DNA from: Pleurotus ostreatus/Saccharomyces cerevisiae fusant | Lineage: Eukaryota; Opisthokonta | Length of the DNA: 64,000 nucleotides | Assembly (NCBI GenBank): GCA_024196135.1 | Contig: JAMQCK010000066.1 | Span: 1-64,000 of the forward strand | Reading direction: 5' to 3' | Shown here: positions 1 through 11,275 of the stretch, piece after piece | How the letters are laid out: the number at the start of each line of letters is the position of its first letter | How positions within the stretch are numbered: position 1 is the first letter of the stretch | The notes under the pieces: model-generated | Database searches by the model: none | The model's input: the letters and a program-made list of their open reading frames with translations, nothing else | Told to the model about the DNA's origin: nothing | Translations under genes and position numbers: made by a program

Positions 1-733
1 ACTTCCACTATTTTCTGACAAACTCACCGTAGACATATTGTACCACCGTCGCTCGTACTGTGAGGAAAGTGCAGAATCTGGCTAGACATAAGTTACTTCG
101 TGTACGGGGCCTGAATTTCGAAGACGAGGGGGTCCTTGTGGGTGCTTGAGCCGTTCGGCAATCACCGGCGCGTGAATCAGATCAAAACGGTGCCTCTCGC
201 TGCGTGAGGATAGCGACCGAATCGCTTCACTAGTGCGTGCACGAAAGCACTAGTGATCGAGGCGAGCGCTCAAATCACTACTGCTTAGCGATTCACTAAC
301 CACGGTTTTTGTCCATAATTTACAACCATAGGACGCGGGAGGTTAGGACAAGGGTGCGTTCGGCACCTTACGGCCATATTGGTGCACGTAATACTTTCTC
401 ACGGTCGGGCCTATTGTTCTTCGTTGGTTCCGACCACCATGAGGATACCCGCTAACGTCTTTCTCCCCGGCTTATGGAGCTTAGAAGATCGCTTGAAAGC
501 TAGAAGAATAGGGCGGCACAGCTCATCAATGCCGGGCTCTGTCGTGCCAGCGTTCTATTGTCTGAAGCACGCCGGCCATACCGCTGCTCTGCATAACGCT
601 AGCCTATTGTCTTCGCGAATTTTTCATACAGGTCTATGCACCATACTACTATAAATGACGATTTCAGTCAAACTACAACCTACCGCCCCTCTCTCGTACG
701 TGAAGAATCAATAACTCATCGCTCAGCCCTTCG
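1..733 (+). promoter_or_regulatory. Upstream region of FBX-1 with three CTATTGT motifs
   Basis: No convincing coding exon is visible here. The stretch carries CTATTGTT at 411-418 and CTATTGTC at 555-562 and 604-611, all in the orientation of the downstream F-box gene. The same octamer, as CTATTGTC or CTTATTGTC on the coding strand, recurs upstream of the four other F-box paralogues in the window. A perfect 10-bp inverted repeat lies at 227-256. Assignment as a promoter is inference from position and recurrence. Confidence 0.5.
227..256. repeat. Perfect 10-bp inverted repeat
   Basis: TCACTAGTGC at 227-236 is followed after ten bases by its exact reverse complement, GCACTAGTGA, at 247-256. The spacer itself contains the palindrome GTGCAC. 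It could form a hairpin or bind a dimeric regulator. No function is known. Confidence 0.6.
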
Positions 734-2741
734 ATGTCAAACCCTCCGTTCAGTCCGCAGCAACCCCATGCCTACTATGAGCCTGACGAGCACTTCTATA
801 CTTACGCTGGCGGTGAAGTTGTATACCACAGATCATCAGCTGGCTATGAGGTACGCCCTGACCGCGCACCAGCCTCATTTCGGTAGTACTAATCGACTTG
901 CGTGGATAGGATCAACAACCTTTGCACTCCTACGTCTATGGCCAGACTCCAGCACCTGACGCTCATTTGCATCCTGACACGCTACCTGACAGACGGTCGT
1001 CTCAAGCGAGGTACCCTGATAGCCCCGCTCCGCCGCCTCAAAGCCAGTTCGAGTACAACAGGATGTCGCGCTCGTCGCACTATATGCCGCCGTCGTCATA
1101 TGCATCCTCTAGATCGACTTCTGTCGCTGCATCGTCGCGTAGGAGCTCCGAGGAATATGTAGTTCCCCAAAGGTGGAGAGAATCCGTACGTCGAGACGCC
1201 ATGTTGATGTTGAATCAGCGACTCACGTACTGCACGCATAGGCTGTCTCGATGACCAGATACGCACCTTACTGCCGGCGTCCCAGTGGGTCACGCCAGCA
1301 GACGCGGCCAGGTGTTCGAATGGCGTACATTCCCCCCATCAATCGCTTGCCCGTCGAGGTGCTGTCCCGCATATTCATGCACGCCGTGAGCAAGGACTCG
1401 GACAAGCCCTACGCTGGCGGGTACTCCTCAGCCCGAATGGTCTCCCTGGGCATAGCGTGCGTGTGCAGGCTCTGGCGATCTCTCGCCATAGATCTGCCCT
1501 TCTTGTGGCAACGCTTTTGCATGCGCCCATGCCAGGATGGGGCTCATTATAGGATTGCGCGGCTGTTCATGGAACGCACCAAGGGCCTCGGAATCTACGT
1601 GCAGTACTCTGAGGACTCGAGCCACGCCTGCCCCGAACGCGAAGGCTGTCCTTGCGCGCTTGGGTTTATCCTGCAGAACATTGGGCAAGTCAAGGGACTC
1701 GTTCTCGATCACGTCGAACTGTCGAATTTGGAGACGCTGGCACGCATGCTTGCCGGTGCAGCTCCCTCCTTGATCGAGTTTGGCGTTCGCAACCTAGAGA
1801 ACCCATCTCGGGAAGTGGTTCGCGCTCTATCGGCCATATGCCAGACTCCGACGATACGCAAGATCCATTGGACGCTTCCCGCCTACCCGGAACAAGTACA
1901 CTGGTCGTCCGTCACCTCTCTGTCGCTATTTGACTGTCCAATAGACCCGCACGCCTTTCTGCGTACTCTCGCGAGCGCGCCGGCGTTGCGGTCTCTCGAA
2001 GTAGAGATGATCTCGATCGAGTCCAAGGTTGGGATGGCGGTCACACCCTATGGTACAGATGTCGTCCATTCCACTCTGGAGGATCTCCGCCTGTTCGGGG
2101 ACGGTCCTCAGGACGCGCTGATGTGGGCTCTGCATCTTCCTCATCTCCGTCATCTGTATCTCGACACCAGGACAGACCATCTGCAGGACGATCTCGAGGA
2201 CTGGCCTTGTCAGGATATGGATGTCTTCTATGTATTCCTCAGCCGCCTCACAGACCTGAGAGAGCTCTCGATATATGACGGCGGCGACAGGTTCGACGGC
2301 GAGGCCCTTCTCGAGGTCATCGCCATGCCTTCATTACAGCGTCTCGAGTACCTGGACATTCAAAACATAGCTGACCACGTCCCCGTGGCTGTTATCGAGA
2401 AGCTCGAGCCTGGCGATGGCAATCGCACGCCTGTACTACTCCCGCATCTCAAGACACTCGTGCTCAACAACTGCGAACCCACTAATGGGCTGATCGCGCG
2501 CATGTTATTGGCACGACATACTTATCGATATCCTCTGCGAAGAGCCTACTTCGGTTGCACGAGGGGACAGTTTGTCCCGCCCCACGGAGAGTGGTGTTAC
2601 GAGAATCCTTGGCTTGACACGGACATTGCTGTGTTCGAGTTGCTCAAGAAGGCGGGGTGGTCGATTGCATGTAATGTGGAAGAAGGAAGCAGGGAGACTA
2701 TCCACTATCTACGTACTCACATTCTACGCATGCAATCATAG
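734..2741 (+). CDS. F-box protein FBX-1 (three exons)
   Basis: Predicted 630-residue F-box protein, a likely substrate adaptor of an SCF (Skp1-Cul1-F-box) ubiquitin ligase. Exons 734-850, 910-1185 and 1242-2741 join in phase 0 with clean GT...AG introns. Residues 1-131 are low complexity, rich in Ser, Tyr, Pro and Gln. The F-box core INRLPVEVLSRIF starts near residue 163, followed by a VCRLWR motif, a Cys-rich CPCAL segment and a long region of irregular leucine-rich units. The exon plan and the RWRES stretch just before the second intron match FBX-2 and FBX-3 (KWRNT, KWRG), so it belongs to the same family although it lies on the other strand and has no partner gene beside it. The start is the ATG that opens the low-complexity exon. 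The substrate is unknown. Confidence 0.85.
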
Positions 2742-3274
2742 ACGTAGCATACGAGGAACGGTCGGAAATGACACCCTGTCTTCCTCCCCCTGGAATAGCT
2801 AGCGCTAAGAGTTTGACCACGAACTTAAATTGCCTGCGAGTGCGTCACCACAATCTCGTTCGCGAGGACATCCACGGCGGCTTCAGCGAGGGCCAGAAGA
2901 CGTTCGCTGGCCAACATGGCATCCATGAGTGACCCGAAGGAGAGGGCAGAGATCGTCGGCAGTCTTCAGACTACAGGCCCTGCTTGCCACTCAACCCGCT
3001 TTGGCACTCAACCGGCTTCTGATGTAGGCGCCATGGATACGATGGGGCATGAGAATGCAAGCTAGAGCACATTATATACATGCCAATAAATGTAGGACCA
3101 GAGATACAGAGATACGACATAAGAGAAAAGGCGACAGCGGAGTACAGAGCGAAGAGCGGGAGGAACAGGTGTCGCACGATGGCGGCGGTAGCGTGCACGA
3201 CGCGGCCACGCGAAGTAGCCCAGCGACCAGTTAGCGCCGCTCACCAAAAGCGCCGCACACCGAAAGCGACAAGA
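2742..3274. other. Spacer between convergent FBX-1 and NOP56
   Basis: The 533 bp between the stop codons of two convergent genes contain only short open frames without recognisable domains. They presumably hold both 3' untranslated regions. Confidence 0.5.
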
Positions 3275-5069
3275 TCATGCCTCTTTCTTCTTCTTCTCCT
3301 TCTTCTCTTTCTTCTCCTTCTTCGCCTTTTTCTCCTTCTTGTCCGCTTTTGCGTCCTCCCCGCCCGCCGAGGCCTCCTTCGCCGCCTTCTTCTTCTCCTT
3401 CTTGAGCGCCTTCTTCTCCTCCTTCGACAGCTTCACCTTCTTCTCCGCGGGCTCGTCGTCCTCGTCGACGTCCATGTCGTCCGCCTTGCGCTTGTTCTTC
3501 TTCTTGGACTCCTTCTTCGACGGCGTCGCCTCGAGCGTGGTGAGGGCGGGGCCTGGGGAGGAAAGGTCAGCATCGGTGATGGAAGAGGCCCGTAGCGAGC
3601 AGTCGACGCACCATCGACATCCATATCCCCGTTCTCCTTGTCGTCCTCATCGTCCTCGTCGATGTCCATGCCGACCTCGGCGAGCACCTTGCGGAGCGCC
3701 TCGGCGTTCTTGGTTGGCGGCTCGCCCGTGGCGAAGAAGTTCAAACGCTCCTCGACCTGATTGCGGAGGGCCTCGCCGAACTTAGGGGTGGGGTTGTCTG
3801 GACAAGGGGTCAGTCAACGCCGCTGGTCGACAGAGGTGAACCAACTTACCGGTGTAGCAGTCGATACGCGACGCAATGGAGCACTTGTTCGCGAGGAATC
3901 GTGATATGCGACCCTTGTGCTTCGGGCCAGCGCGGCCGATGAACGACGAGTGGTAGATCAAGCCGTACTTGGGCGTGTTGCCCTTCGTCTTGAGCGCGCG
4001 GAACAGCGCCTTCTCCGCGCCCAAAATCTGCACTGTCGACGCCGGGTACTTGCTCAAGTTGGTCAAGCTGCCTGCGTGGCTGATGAGCCGTGCCCCGATG
4101 CGCTCGCCAAGGAGGGCGGTCAAGCTCGGCGCGACCTGGTTCATCTTCTCGGAGAGGTAGGAGATGAGGGACTTGCGGTAGTCGGTCAGGGAGACGACGC
4201 GGGTGGCGAGCATGGTGACGTTGAGCATATCAATAGGGGATAGTGCGGCACCCATGGACCCGCGCGCGGCGTCGAGGACGTTCTGCGCAGCGGTCGAGTC
4301 ATTGTCGAGGATCTCGGCGAGCTCGGGGAGGGACTCCTCCGTCAGCTCCTCCTTGTTCTTGATGAACTGGGCCGCGCGCGCATAGTTGTAGTTGTCGGGC
4401 ACGATGCGCACGAGCTCCGGGAAGTGATAGCCGTACCACTCGCGGACGCGCATCGAGAACAGGTTCACGTCCTTGTCGAGCTGGTCGAGGAGCGCGATCG
4501 CCTGGATGATCATGTTGTCGATCCGGTTCACGTTGAACTTTAGCTTGGCGCGCGAGTAGGAGTGCCCGAGGCCGAGCTGGGCCTTGGTGAGGTCGTCCTG
4601 CTGGAGGCCCTTGAGGAGCTTGCTGGCGTGCAAGCGAATGCCGCGGAGGAGGTCATCCCCCTGCTCGGAGACCTGGCATGGGATGCCAGTAGCATCGCGA
4701 ATGGCACCTGCCAAGTTTTTGTCGCTGACGGCGAGCAAGATAGGGTTCTTCTTCGTCGGCTTGCCGAGGTTCATCTCGAGGACGTTCTTGAGGTGCTCGT
4801 TGACGATGCCTGGACAATGTAAGCCTCTAGCATATCCCCCGGTGCTCATGCGCACCCTCTGAGATGTCGTTCGCGTTCTCCAATGCCTGCGCGGCGCTCT
4901 TGAAGGGCACGAAGCTCTTCAAGGAGACCATCTTGCCAAACTTGCCGAGGTCCGCGATAGACTCCTGCATGGCCTGGGTCTTGAGCCCGACATCCTCGGC
5001 GAGCTTGACGTCAAAGATCGCATAGCCGGAGGCCGACTCGTAGAGAACGTGGGTGTTTGCCTTCGACAT
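3275..5069 (-). CDS. NOP56: Nucleolar protein NOP56, box C/D snoRNP core protein
   Basis: NOP56 is a core protein of box C/D snoRNPs, which guide 2'-O-methylation of rRNA by fibrillarin in the nucleolus. Exons on the minus strand are 5069-4856, 4809-3850, 3797-3612 and 3552-3275, giving 545 residues. The order is a NOP5 N-terminal domain beginning [19 protein letters not shown], the segment [15 protein letters not shown] across the first intron, a NOSIC region, and the RNA-binding Nop domain with [20 protein letters not shown] and [14 protein letters not shown]. The protein ends in an acidic DEDDEDD patch and a long Lys/Glu tail, as in NOP56 rather than NOP58. It is divergent from the 5-alpha-reductase gene with only about 215 bp between the start codons. 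Length and motifs look complete. Confidence 0.97.
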
Positions 5070-5283
5070 CGCCGCCAACAACGACGAAGGGGTTAAAAGG
5101 CGAAGAATAATGAGTGCAGCCGTGGGAAACCTCCAACTTTTTCGATCGGGAAGGATTGACGCCGGCCGGTCCGCGGATCCGGCACGCGTGGCTCGTTCAT
5201 GATTGACGTGTGACGTGATGTGGGACCACCGTTCGCGTCCTCCGGCGTGTGGGGTTGTCCTCGTCCGCATCTTGTTCGCTACC
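5070..5283. promoter_or_regulatory. Bidirectional promoter NOP56 / 5-alpha-reductase
   Basis: Only 214 bp separate the two start codons of the divergent genes, so they must share a promoter region. No TATA box is evident. Two GACGTG-type motifs occur near 5206-5217. Confidence 0.45.
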
Positions 5284-6313
5284 ATGTTCCCAACCGATCT
5301 CGGGCAAGCGCGCTTCGTGTACAATGGTGGGTCTTCTCGAGTGACCCGCGCTCAATTACTTACAGTAGGTTACAGCGGCTCGGAAATGGTTCGCCATAGG
5401 CTCTTTCTGCGCCGGACCAGCGACTCTGGTCATCAATGCACCCTTCGGACGATTTGCGCTGAAGGAAGGGAGCTGGTTTATGCTCGATGGTAGGCATTAC
5501 ACCTTCCTTCTCTACTCATGACTAACTTTGTCGCCAGGTATCAAATCCTGGATGGCCATGGAGATCGTCTCACCCGCCATGTTCCTATTCGCCTTCATCA
5601 AGTCCCCCCTTTCCCCCTCACCCATACCCTTCTCTCCCACTGACCCTCACGTCCTTCTTGCCGCCCTCTACCTCATCCACTACGCAAACCGGGCCATTAT
5701 ATCTCCCCTCCGTACGCCTTCGCGCTCAAAGTCCCATCTCTCCGTCGCCATTTCCGGAGTCGCATTCAATATTCTCAATGGGTCGCTCATGGGAGCCTAC
5801 CTCTCGTCGCCCGCCGCGCGCGCGTACCTCGTAGGCGCATGGACGCGGCCGCTGTTCCTCGTCGGCGTCGCGCTATGGGCAGCGGGCTTCGTGGGAAACA
5901 TCGTGCATGACGAGATACTCCTCGACATCCGCCGGAAGGCGCGGATCGACAAGGGGAAGCAGCCGGAGGGGCAGAAGAAGCAGGAGCACTACGCCATCCC
6001 GTACGGTCTGCTCTACAAGTACCTCTCCTTCCCAAACTACTTCTGCGAGTGGGTGGAGTGGTTCGGCTTCGCGCTCGCCGCGTCGCCGCCGCCGACGATC
6101 TCGCTATCAGCTCTCTCCCTCGGGTCTCTTATGGACGGGATCTTCCGGCCGGCGAACATCTTCTGGCCCTCCCTGACGCCGCCGTGGTTGTTCTTCGTGA
6201 ACGAGATCGCGGTCATGCTTCCACGGGCGATTCGTGGCCATCATTGGTACCACGAAAAATTTGGAGACAGCTATCCGAAGGAGAGGAAGGCGGTGATCCC
6301 ATTTGTACTATAA
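5284..6313 (+). CDS. 3-oxo-5-alpha-steroid 4-dehydrogenase family protein
   Basis: Membrane reductase of the steroid 5-alpha-reductase (SRD5A/DET2) family, expected in the endoplasmic reticulum and using NADPH to reduce an enone double bond. The true lipid substrate in fungi is uncertain. Exons 5284-5326, 5376-5489 and 5538-6313 give 310 residues. Visible hallmarks are FVYNAARKWFAIGS across intron 1, NAPFGRF, several hydrophobic helices, and the conserved C-terminal block with NYFCEWVEWFGFAL, then RAIRGHHWYHEKFGDSYP and a KAVIPFVL end. The start was taken at 5284 because it lies next to the first family-conserved segment. In-frame ATGs also exist at 5203 and 5218. Confidence 0.9.
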
Positions 6314-7238
6314 GAACGGAATTCATGGACTAAATACTGTATGGACAATGCCTACACTAGTATTCGCCCTGTCTCCGCATACTTCTCGCGTTCGTGGTAT
6401 ACGTAGAAGCCTTCGTATCCAAAAGCTATATATCCAGGCTCGTTACCCGTGCTATCTGACATCCTGCCTCCTCGAGTTGAACACGGCGACGGCCGTGTCC
6501 CGCCAGAACAATGGTCGCGAAGTCGTGGGAACGAATCACCTCTTTCGTACGAGCGTCCGGAAAGGGCCGAACACGCTTGTTTTCAACTCTCACGACCACT
6601 GCTATTGTGTCGAGAGTTACGCTTCCTCGATTTCTATGAAATCCGCCAGATGGTGGCCAGAATCTCGGACATCTTTCTTACCGACAAAAAGCGCGAGAAG
6701 CTCAGTGATGCGTGGCATGCCCTCCTTTGATTTCGAGGTAAGTCTTCGTCACGACGACCGAGCCTACTGTGTCAGCCACATTCCCACCGGGGTATGACGC
6801 CGCATACACTTCAACATCTATTGTGCTGAACTAGCGACGGTCACGACTTCCTATGCACCCACATTCTCACGGAGCAGGGGCGTCTTATGTTCTCAATCCG
6901 ACCGGATTCCCTAGAACAATGATGCCCTTGTTCTTTGTAACCTCCTCAGGATGCGTACAACGGAGAGTCCAAAATCGTCTTCAATGGCCTGCGAGTACAG
7001 CGAGATGCTCTTAAGGGTAACGAGGAATAGCCAGAGATATACGTCCTTTTTGCTACGAGCATCTCACGTTTCTTACGACGCGATTCTGTACGACCTCTAC
7101 GACTCCAAACCCACCGCATAGACTACCTCACGTCGTGCCGGACACGACCTCACTTGATCAGCTAGACGTACGTTGTCTATACTCTCCTGCCTTGTCTTTT
7201 GCAGCTAACATCCTGCAGGCCATCGACGCACAACAATC
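6314..7238. other. Intergenic region upstream of the proline-rich partner gene
   Basis: This 925-bp stretch has fragments that look exon-like (for example 6449-6730), but no fragment chain gives a recognisable domain. CTATTGTG occurs at about 6602 and again near 6817, similar to the octamer in the F-box promoters. It may be a mixture of promoter and decayed coding sequence. Confidence 0.35.
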
Positions 7239-8663
7239 ATGAATCGTTACCATCTTGCCCCTACTTCGGAAGCCCTCAACCATCGCTCGCCCGCTCGCCT
7301 CTCCAACTCGTTTGGACAAACTCTACGCTTCGCTTCGCCGCGTCATCTTGCGGAAGCGGTAGACGTCACTCCACGGGGCGAGCGCCAGTGGTGGGTCGAC
7401 CCGTCGGTCGAAGAGCGTCGTCATCACAGAGGAGGGCAGAGAACCCACCGTCGGTCTCACCATAGGACGCCACAAACTCCCCTTCAGCGCACTAATCCTG
7501 CTTATGCCAACCCCTACGCACCACCATATCCTGTTCCGCGTCCGGCGCGGGCGCCGATACCCGCGCCTGCGCCAGCACCTCCGGTGATACCAGCTCAGGC
7601 GTATATGCCCTATACACCCGCGCCTCAGCCGCAACTTCCCGTGGGACCACGTCCAGTGCCAGCGCCTCAAACCTACTTTACAAACACTGCGCCAGTAATC
7701 CCTCCTATTCACGCTCCTACGGTTGCTCCCGCCCCGCCCGAGGCCCACGCCACGAACAAACATGGCGCCCCTCCGGCGCTTCTGCACGACCCCGAACCGT
7801 ATACTCGGTACTATCATCCCTCTGGCGCGCCCGTTCCCCGAGTTATTCCTATCCCAGCTGCTGCCGCGCCCGCTCCTCCGACTCAGGATACGAATTCACG
7901 GCCATCTCGCAGTCGTCGCCTGTCGAATGCGGTCAAGTCCCTTTTCAATAAGGGCGACTGTTCTCGCGCCTCGGCTTCAGCTGCACCCCCGCAGGTCGTC
8001 TACGTAGCCATTCCTGCAGCCGCCGCTCCGCCTGCGGCTCCTCAACCCACACCCTCGTATCATGCCGTCGCCGCAGATCGTCGCGCTGAAGAGACAGTCG
8101 AAAGGCCCTGTTCCATTTTCAACATCTACACGCGCGACATGCTGCCTCGCGTTTATGGTGCTGGAAGAGACTGCCAACGAGACCCGCACTGGCCGGGCAC
8201 CGACAAAGAGAATATCAACGTACTGATGCCGGTTGGGCTGCTGGACTGTTGGTCCATCCTTTTCAACGCCCGAGATCTCAAGGAGATTCACTTTTGGCAC
8301 ATCACGGGGGACGATGGTTGGCGGGAATTCCCGTCCATCCGGGTACGAAAGCTCAAGTCCTTTCACATCCATCTTAATGAGGGCTGGCTGACGAACCTCC
8401 TGAATTCCCTTCGCATACGCGACTTGCGGCATATGGAGGTATACTATTCCTCTGGTGGCGGGGGGCGTTTTGTCTTTGACAAGGACGCGTATTCGCGTAT
8501 CGTCGAGGTCGCGTGCCAGCACGCGGGTGAAGGATCCCTTTGTATCAGTCCCAATCATCCGGCATACTTTGATAGGCATTCCAGCTTAAAAGCTTCGCTG
8601 GAGGCGGCGGTGGCACAACGCAAATCTACTTGGAGTTTTGACATTCGGGATAGACGGCAATGA
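7239..8663 (+). CDS. Proline-rich F-box-less partner protein A
   Basis: Single-exon gene for a 474-residue protein that I do not recognise. Residues 1-90 are basic, about 90-270 are very rich in Pro, Ala and Tyr, and the C-terminal ~190 residues are folded in appearance with hydrophobic strand-like units (LKEIHFWHI, LKSFHIHL, LRHMEVYYSSGG) resembling leucine-rich repeats. The C-terminal half is clearly homologous to the gene at 18175-19296: both have the block IY..(D/N)MLP, DK(E)xINVxMP, F..L..I.FW.I and (L/M)EVYYSSG. There is no F-box. The stop codon is only 72 bp from the stop codon of FBX-2 on the opposite strand, an arrangement repeated in the second copy, so the two genes form a tail-to-tail unit. 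Function unknown. Confidence 0.75.
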   Translation: MNRYHLAPTSEALNHRSPARLSNSFGQTLRFASPRHLAEAVDVTPRGERQWWVDPSVEERRHHRGGQRTHRRSHHRTPQTPLQRTNPAYANPYAPPYPVPRPARAPIPAPAPAPPVIPAQAYMPYTPAPQPQLPVGPRPVPAPQTYFTNTAPVIPPIHAPTVAPAPPEAHATNKHGAPPALLHDPEPYTRYYHPSGAPVPRVIPIPAAAAPAPPTQDTNSRPSRSRRLSNAVKSLFNKGDCSRASASAAPPQVVYVAIPAAAAPPAAPQPTPSYHAVAADRRAEETVERPCSIFNIYTRDMLPRVYGAGRDCQRDPHWPGTDKENINVLMPVGLLDCWSILFNARDLKEIHFWHITGDDGWREFPSIRVRKLKSFHIHLNEGWLTNLLNSLRIRDLRHMEVYYSSGGGGRFVFDKDAYSRIVEVACQHAGEGSLCISPNHPAYFDRHSSLKASLEAAVAQRKSTWSFDIRDRRQ

Positions 8664-8735
8664 TGATTTGTACGATCTATATACGGTTTCAAATGACGGT
8701 ATTTTATGTACGCATGACGATGGAATAGCCTACTA

Positions 8736-10650
8736 TTAATCACCGAAGCAAGATGTCCAGAAGATCGTCCAGCCTTTCTGGCGCAGCATCTCCATAGTCG
8801 CGACGTCCATATCATGACCACGTCGCTCGTCGATAGGGTAACCCAGAGAAACTCTCCGAAGAGGGTGCGCGGCTCGGTACCGGCTCTGAAGCATGCGAGC
8901 AATGCAGCCATCAGTGGTCGAGCAGTCGCACATCGCCAGTCTCTCCAACTGAGGCAGCGCAGTCCCTCGGCCTTTGACGACCGTGAGCGCCTTCAAGACG
9001 GTATCGCTGACACCTCCTCCCACCTCCGTGATGTTCAGCATTCTCAGCGTCGCTAGCTGTGGCATCCCAATGATATGAAGGAGGGCAGCTTCGTCGAAGG
9101 CAGCTCCGCCATAGAGGAGAAGAAAATACTCGAGTCCAGCTCTCAGACGCCCTAGAAAGTGATAGAGAGCACGCACGTCAAGGAAGGGCCAACCCTGACT
9201 ATACGACGCGTCATCGGGGATGGACGTTCCTGGCCGAATATAAAGCCGGCGTAGATTGGGGAGATCAAGCGCTTCAAGGAGTATATCCTGGGGACCATCA
9301 CCTTGGATGATAAGGTCCTCCAAGACGCGATGACTGAGCAGGTTGTACCGCAAGGGATGTTCTGCAGGAGTGATGTCGACATCCAGGTGCCGAAGGAGAG
9401 GGCAGCTTGTGATGATGCGTAAGACAGTGAACGTGTCCAGTCTGCACTCGCAAAGACGGACGGACACGATACGCGTCCAGTGAATGTTCTCCGGGAAGAA
9501 CGGTAGAGCCCAATCAATCTCTCGAAAAGTCGGCGCCTGATACAGAGACGACAAAGCATGCGGTACGTTCATCGCTGTGTCTTCCTCTCGAGCAGTAACG
9601 ACCAGCTTCACCATTGATGATGCGGCTCCAGAACGAACGCGTGATAGGCGCAACAAGGTCGAAGAACTGATTTGCACGAGATTGAGGGCCTTGACTTGTC
9701 CAATATTATGCAGTACGAAGTCGAGGGCGCAAGGGCAGAGCTCACGCGGGAACGCTCCCCTGCGCGAATCCTCGCTATAGTGCACATATATGCCAAGGCC
9801 CTTTGTACGCTCCAGAAATAACCGCGCGATCCTGTAGTGACCTCTTCTCTGACAGGGGCGCATGGCGAATTGCTGCCATAGGAGAGGCAGATCGAGGGCG
9901 ATCGCCCGCCAGAGTTTGCAGACCCGGGCTATGACCAGCGGGGTGGATCCGGCTGAGAAGGAAGCATAGAAAGGGTTTTTCACCTCATCGTCCATGCACC
10001 GCGTGAATATGTAGGACAGCAGCTCGACGGGAAAGCGATTGATCGGAGGGGTGTAGAAGCCATCCGCGTCCGGCGCGGGGTCCAAAGGAACGAGAGCTCG
10101 CCAGTGAGATGGCGGAGGCGAGAAGCGCGGGATGAACAGTGCCCTCCGAAGGTCCTCGGGCGTAGGTTTATCGGGCCCCGTGTACTCGAGGTAGGGCGCG
10201 TTCTCCGGTGCGGGCACCGACTGAGGGGGCGATGTTAGATTGACGAGTTGCGGTCCAGGGCATTTCGACGTACTGTATTCCTCCATTTCTGCGAGTCTAT
10301 ATACACGTCCTGAATTGGATACGACGGTCTCGTAGTGGCGGAGGGCGCGTGCACTGTTGGCGACGCAGCATACGGGCTGTATGACACAGGGGTAGCTGGG
10401 AAGGTCGCAGGCGAGGGATGAACGCCTGGATCAGGAGGTCCCGGCCATCCTGGGTATGGCGCCCGGACATAGTCAGAGGGATACTGAGACCGTCGAGGAG
10501 AAACATTAGTTGGCTGCTGCGACTATACGCCCCGAAACGTACTCGGTGACCATCGGCAGTGCCATCGTGTATGTATGCGCCTCCAGCGTAGGCAGAGGAC
10601 GCCGAGACATGATGCTGAGAGCGACGATTCTTGAACGGCCACTTGACCAT
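8736..10650 (-). CDS. F-box protein FBX-2 (three exons)
   Basis: Predicted 600-residue SCF adaptor. Minus-strand exons are 10650-10543, 10483-10274 and 10220-8736, all phase 0, with a CTAAC branch site in intron 2. Exon 1 begins MVKWPFKNRRSQHH; exon 2 is rich in Pro and Tyr (YPGWPGPPDPG). The F-box core INRFPVELLSYIF starts near residue 238, followed by VCKLWRAIALDLPLLWQ and the motif CPCALDF, then leucine-rich units up to the C-terminus SCFGD. FBX-3 is a near copy with the same exon sizes. Choosing the ATG of the last exon alone would drop the two conserved 5' exons. Convergent with partner gene A, 72 bp away. Confidence 0.87.
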
Positions 10651-10758
10651 GGGGTCAGATGCGGGGAGAGATGGGAGCCTACCTGCCAGGAAAAGCCCTC
10701 GCAATATATGAGTAAACCTCAAACACCAGAGATTAGGTTTGTTGCGCATAAGCTCAAA

Positions 10759-10944
10759 GACAATAGCCGGGACGTCGCAACCGCGACGCTATCGCGACGT
10801 CCATGACAGCCATGGACAATAAGCCAATCCCGCGTCCGCGACGAGAAGGCACCCCGTTTCGCCCAGAATTGCGAGAACTGTGTCGCCTACTCTTCGTGAA
10901 AAGAAAGACCGGTTCCGTACGCCGTACATAGCGAAAGACAATAG
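10759..10944 (-). promoter_or_regulatory. FBX-2 promoter motifs (CTATTGTC / CTTATTGTC)
   Basis: Read on the coding (minus) strand, CTATTGTC lies at 10766-10759, CTTATTGTC at 10823-10815 and CTATTGTC at 10944-10937. All three lie 100-300 bp upstream of the FBX-2 start and have exact counterparts upstream of FBX-3. The core ATTGT (ACAAT) resembles sites bound by HMG-box factors, but the binding protein is unknown. Confidence 0.5.
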
Positions 10945-11080
10945 CAAGCCATGCCGGCAGAGAAGCCCATGATGGTGGTTGAGAATGAAGTTCGGATCAT
11001 AAGCACCTTCCTTTTGAGTCAACGTGGCGATCAACTGCCCCGGTTTTCGTCGGCGAATCCGCACCAATGGTACGGATGTT
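10780..11080. repeat. Upstream block duplicated at 13325-13620
   Basis: The non-coding block upstream of FBX-2 aligns with the block upstream of FBX-3 over about 300 bp, sharing CGACGTCCATGAC, GGACAATAAGCC, CGCGTCCGCGACGAGAAG and TGGCGATCAACTGCCCC in the same order. This shows that promoter and gene were copied together as one tandem unit. Confidence 0.7.
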
Positions 11081-11085
11081 TCTAT

Positions 11086-11199
11086 CGTCTGCTACGCAAA
11101 GGAACGAACGAGCGGGACTATTCGCCGGCAGTCTGGCAAGACGCGCCTCGATGGAAATTCCACATTCGGGATGAAAGACTAATGACACGATACGATTGA
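11086..11199 (+). pseudogene. Relic of the 3' end of a partner gene
   Basis: An open fragment ending at 11199 encodes RWKFHIRDER near its end, matching TWSFDIRDRR at the C-terminus of partner A, including the shared DNA string ACATTCGGGAT. It lies 76 bp from the stop codon of FBX-3, the same tail-to-tail spacing as the intact pairs. Only about the last 35 codons remain. It marks the breakpoint of the tandem duplication that produced FBX-3. Confidence 0.55.
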
Positions 11200-11275
11200 G
11201 ATATCAGTTACAAAAATATGTAGAGATCATATATTGAGCAAGTTCGTCGACACAAAGAATGAATCGATCTCAGTA

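Noticed and set aside
3080..3595. Leu/Arg-rich plus-strand open frame
   Set aside because: It is the antisense of the Lys/Glu-rich NOP56 tail; repetitive AAG/GAG codons give open CTT/CTC frames on the other strand.
6449..6730. Open frame with IFLTDKKREKL
   Set aside because: No ATG context, no partner exon and no recognisable domain; could be a relic but unsupported.
7323..7817. Trp/Arg-rich minus-strand frame
   Set aside because: Antisense of the Pro-rich half of partner A; no conserved motif.
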